64,000 bases of DNA from JBCCIM01 sp965263205 (lineage in GTDB: Bacteria > Bacteroidota > Rhodothermia > Rhodothermales > JAHQVL01): the NCBI GenBank assembly GCA_965263205.1, contig CBDHHF010000014.1:124001-188000 (forward strand). The letters are read 5' to 3'. Of this stretch, positions 62,264 to 64,000 are shown in pieces. The position numbers and the translations under genes were made by a program. Each line of letters begins with the position of its first letter. Within the stretch, counting starts at the first letter, position 1. Under the pieces are notes generated by a model. That model was not told where the DNA came from and ran no database searches. It was given only the letters and a program-made list of their open reading frames with translations.

Positions 62264-63559
62264 CAGGGGTGTTAACAAGAATATCTCATTCTTTCTGAAC
62301 CAAGCTCCTCAGATTGTTTCTGAACCATTTGCGGGCTTCAGGTTCTTCGGTAACATCAAGCGTTAAGGCATAGATGAGTTCTTTAAAAAACTGGATCTTA
62401 GCCATTTTATAGGACGTGATGCCATTGCGCTTCTTATAGATCAAGACGAGCATGGCTGCAATCATCGTGAAGTAGAGCATCACCTGAATCGCATTTTCAT
62501 CATTACAGACGAAGTGTGTCAAGTTCATCTCTTGCTTCATGAAGCGAAACAGGACCTCGATATCCCAACGTTTGCGATAAGCCTGGGCAATTGTCGAAGC
62601 AGGCAAATGCCACAAATTGGTGATAAAACAAAGGATTTCATCACTTTCCTCGATCCGGTACTGAATCAAGCGCAGCTTCGTTTCAACAAGGCTATAACCA
62701 CTTTCATACAGATAGACTGTGCTATCCTGAATCAACGTTAATCCCGTAGGATCTGGCTCGGACTGGCCGTGGGATTCAAGAAGTTGATAGCGCGGCTCAC
62801 TGCTTGAGCGCGCCACGAACCCGATGCCCGCCTCTTCGAATGCGCTAAAGCTCTGGCGATTTTTGAGCCCTTTGTCGAAGACTACAATTTCCTCCTCGCT
62901 GTGGCTGGCATGCTCAATTGCTTCTTTCAGGGCAACTTCTTCACTGAGGTGTCCCTGATCTCTGTGAAAATGCATCTGAATCAAAAAGTCGTCGCGTAAT
63001 TCAGTGGTCAGTTTGACTTGCGTTTTGCCTTTTTTCGTATTGCCAACACGCATTCCTTCCAGCAGATGGGAGAAGGTGGCAATCATGGTCGAATCGTAGC
63101 GCTTGAGGTGATAACCCTCAAGCGATTTCTCTGCGTAGAGGGCAAAGGCTTGCTCATAAACGGCTTCATAAAGGCGGCGACAATAACGTAGATCTAACTT
63201 GATCAACCGATTGCGGATACCTACCCAGGTAGCTTTATCTGCCTCAAATGCAGGATATAAGGCTTTGAAGTAGGGATCGCGGGAGTTCTCTTCCATCACG
63301 CGTAAGCTCAAACGCTCACTCTGTAACAGACTATAAAGCACCAACTTGAATACAGCTTCGGCTTTGAGTTTCTGCACCCACTTGTCCACCCTAAGCTCTT
63401 GGGCTAATTGCTCAAGGAGCGATGCTGGAATCATCGCAAGTAGATCCGGTACACTGACGCCCTTCAGTAATCGTTTTGATTTTTTGGCCATTATCAGTAC
63501 TGGCTAAGATCCAAAAAATCAAAGAACGGGGTTTTTACTCAATTTTGTTAACACCCCTG
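62264..63559 (-). mobile_element. Complete IS4-family insertion sequence with 9-bp target duplication
   Basis: The ends are perfect inverted repeats beginning CAGGGGTGTTAACA: left end from 62264, right end to 63559. They are flanked by identical 9-bp direct repeats ATCCGCATT at 62255-62263 and 63560-63568. The element is 1296 bp with one intact transposase. IS4-family elements normally make 9-13 bp target duplications, so this fits. Perfect TSD and an intact gene mean a recent insertion. It sits 17 bases downstream of the dut stop. Confidence 0.95.
62286..63491 (-). CDS. IS4-family transposase
   Basis: A 401-residue DDE transposase covering nearly the whole element. The first acidic residue is in LKRYDSTMIATFSHLL, the second in IVVFDKGLKNRQSF, and the glutamate in YRKRWDIEVLFRFMKQEMN, the YREK-like signature of IS4. 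The N-terminal helical DNA-binding part begins after MAKKSKRLLKGVSVPDLLAM. It is intact. The start ATG is 68 bases from the right end of the element. Confidence 0.95.
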   Translation of the reverse strand: MAKKSKRLLKGVSVPDLLAMIPASLLEQLAQELRVDKWVQKLKAEAVFKLVLYSLLQSERLSLRVMEENSRDPYFKALYPAFEADKATWVGIRNRLIKLDLRYCRRLYEAVYEQAFALYAEKSLEGYHLKRYDSTMIATFSHLLEGMRVGNTKKGKTQVKLTTELRDDFLIQMHFHRDQGHLSEEVALKEAIEHASHSEEEIVVFDKGLKNRQSFSAFEEAGIGFVARSSSEPRYQLLESHGQSEPDPTGLTLIQDSTVYLYESGYSLVETKLRLIQYRIEESDEILCFITNLWHLPASTIAQAYRKRWDIEVLFRFMKQEMNLTHFVCNDENAIQVMLYFTMIAAMLVLIYKKRNGITSYKMAKIQFFKELIYALTLDVTEEPEARKWFRNNLRSLVQKE

Positions 63560-63584
63560 ATCCGCATTCAGCAATCAACCGCGT

Positions 63585-64000
63585 TTAAACGCCGGTTGAC
63601 CCGAAGCCGCCAGCGCCGCGTTCGGTTTCGTCCAGGGTATCGCGTTCGTCCCAGGCAACCTGAGCGTGGGTGGCAATTACCATTTGGGCGATGCGCTCAC
63701 CACGCTGGATGGCGAAGGCTTCTTTGCCGTGGTTTATCAGAATAACCTTACATTCTCCACGGTAATCGCTATCGATAGTACCGGGGCTGTTGAGCACCGT
63801 AATTTTGTGCTTCACAGCGAGTCCGCTTCGGGGGCGCACCTGGGCTTCGTAGCCTGGCGGGAGGGCGATTTGCAATCCGGTTGGGACCAACACCACTTCG
63901 CCGGGTCCAATCATCATTGGCTCGGATTCAGGCACGGCAGCACGGAGGTCCATGCCGGCGCTTTGCGGGGTAGCGTAAAAAGGTAAGTCGAGCCCCTCCG
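63585..64000 (-). CDS. dut: dUTP diphosphatase (5' end beyond window)
   Basis: At least 138 codons, open to the window edge. All five dUTPase motifs are present: SAGMDLRAAVPE, PRSGLA, GTIDSDYRGE, RGERIAQMV, and GAGGFGSTG. It hydrolyses dUTP to dUMP, keeping uracil out of DNA. An ATG at 63953 lies within motif I and is not the true start; the frame continues upstream as LDLPFYATPQSAG. The recently inserted IS4 element lies downstream. Confidence 0.95.
   Translation of the reverse strand, partial: EGLDLPFYATPQSAGMDLRAAVPESEPMMIGPGEVVLVPTGLQIALPPGYEAQVRPRSGLAVKHKITVLNSPGTIDSDYRGECKVILINHGKEAFAIQRGERIAQMVIATHAQVAWDERDTLDETERGAGGFGSTGV

Overview
The window is about 64 kb of bacterial chromosome with roughly 50 protein genes, no rRNA or tRNA that I could see, and no CRISPR array. 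Several things point to the Bacteroidota/Rhodothermota side of the tree, most likely a marine Rhodothermia-like bacterium; this placement is inference. They are three secreted proteins ending in type IX-like C-terminal sorting domains, a GWxTD-domain protein, a DUF2795 protein, HPr kinase beside a MoxR ATPase, a lipoprotein alpha-amylase, and weak Shine-Dalgarno sequences. The envelope is Gram-negative (BamA/TamA-type barrels, Wza-like export, LpxH-like hydrolase).

Layout. 1-13 kb is mostly housekeeping on the minus strand: a partial cyclic-nucleotide-binding protein, a BamA/TamA-like protein, DUF2795, an M23 peptidase, hprK, moxR, a degenerate galactokinase-like protein, fmt, a GWxTD protein, ftsY and pgsA. 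13-25.7 kb is a catabolic region: a sugar ABC importer (binding protein, MalF, MalG) reads left from a divergent promoter. A ketose-3-epimerase-like enzyme, an enolase-superfamily dehydratase, a VOC protein and a 2-hydroxyacid dehydrogenase read right. These are followed by an amylase, a YdeI-like protein, a sulfatase and an alkaline-phosphatase-superfamily enzyme. 25.8-27.8 kb is a small unusual module: a LexA/S24-type repressor with a palindromic operator candidate, a four-helix membrane protein, and a zinc-ribbon reading frame reachable only by a -1 shift on a run of seven A.

28-44.7 kb carries an LD-carboxypeptidase, two proteins with sorting domains (one a remnant), ispG, an EEP-family phosphatase, two rhomboids, an LpxH-like hydrolase, PBP1A, SbcD, a decayed insertion sequence, an SH3 protein and ispE. 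44.9-58.9 kb is a Wzx/Wzy-type exopolysaccharide locus (export protein, chain-length protein, polymerase or ligase, flippase, four glycosyltransferases, two methyltransferases, one secreted protein). 59-64 kb has an Omp85-like barrel without visible POTRA domains, an AT-rich methyltransferase, a complete IS4-family element with a 9-bp target duplication, and dut.

The most notable observations are: the LexA-like/membrane/zinc-ribbon module with its slippery A7; the galactokinase-like protein that has lost all three kinase motifs; a three-copy structured repeat placed at gene 3' ends; 17-bp tandem repeats upstream of moxR; and four metabolic or membrane genes broken by single-base shifts, which could be decay or base-calling error.
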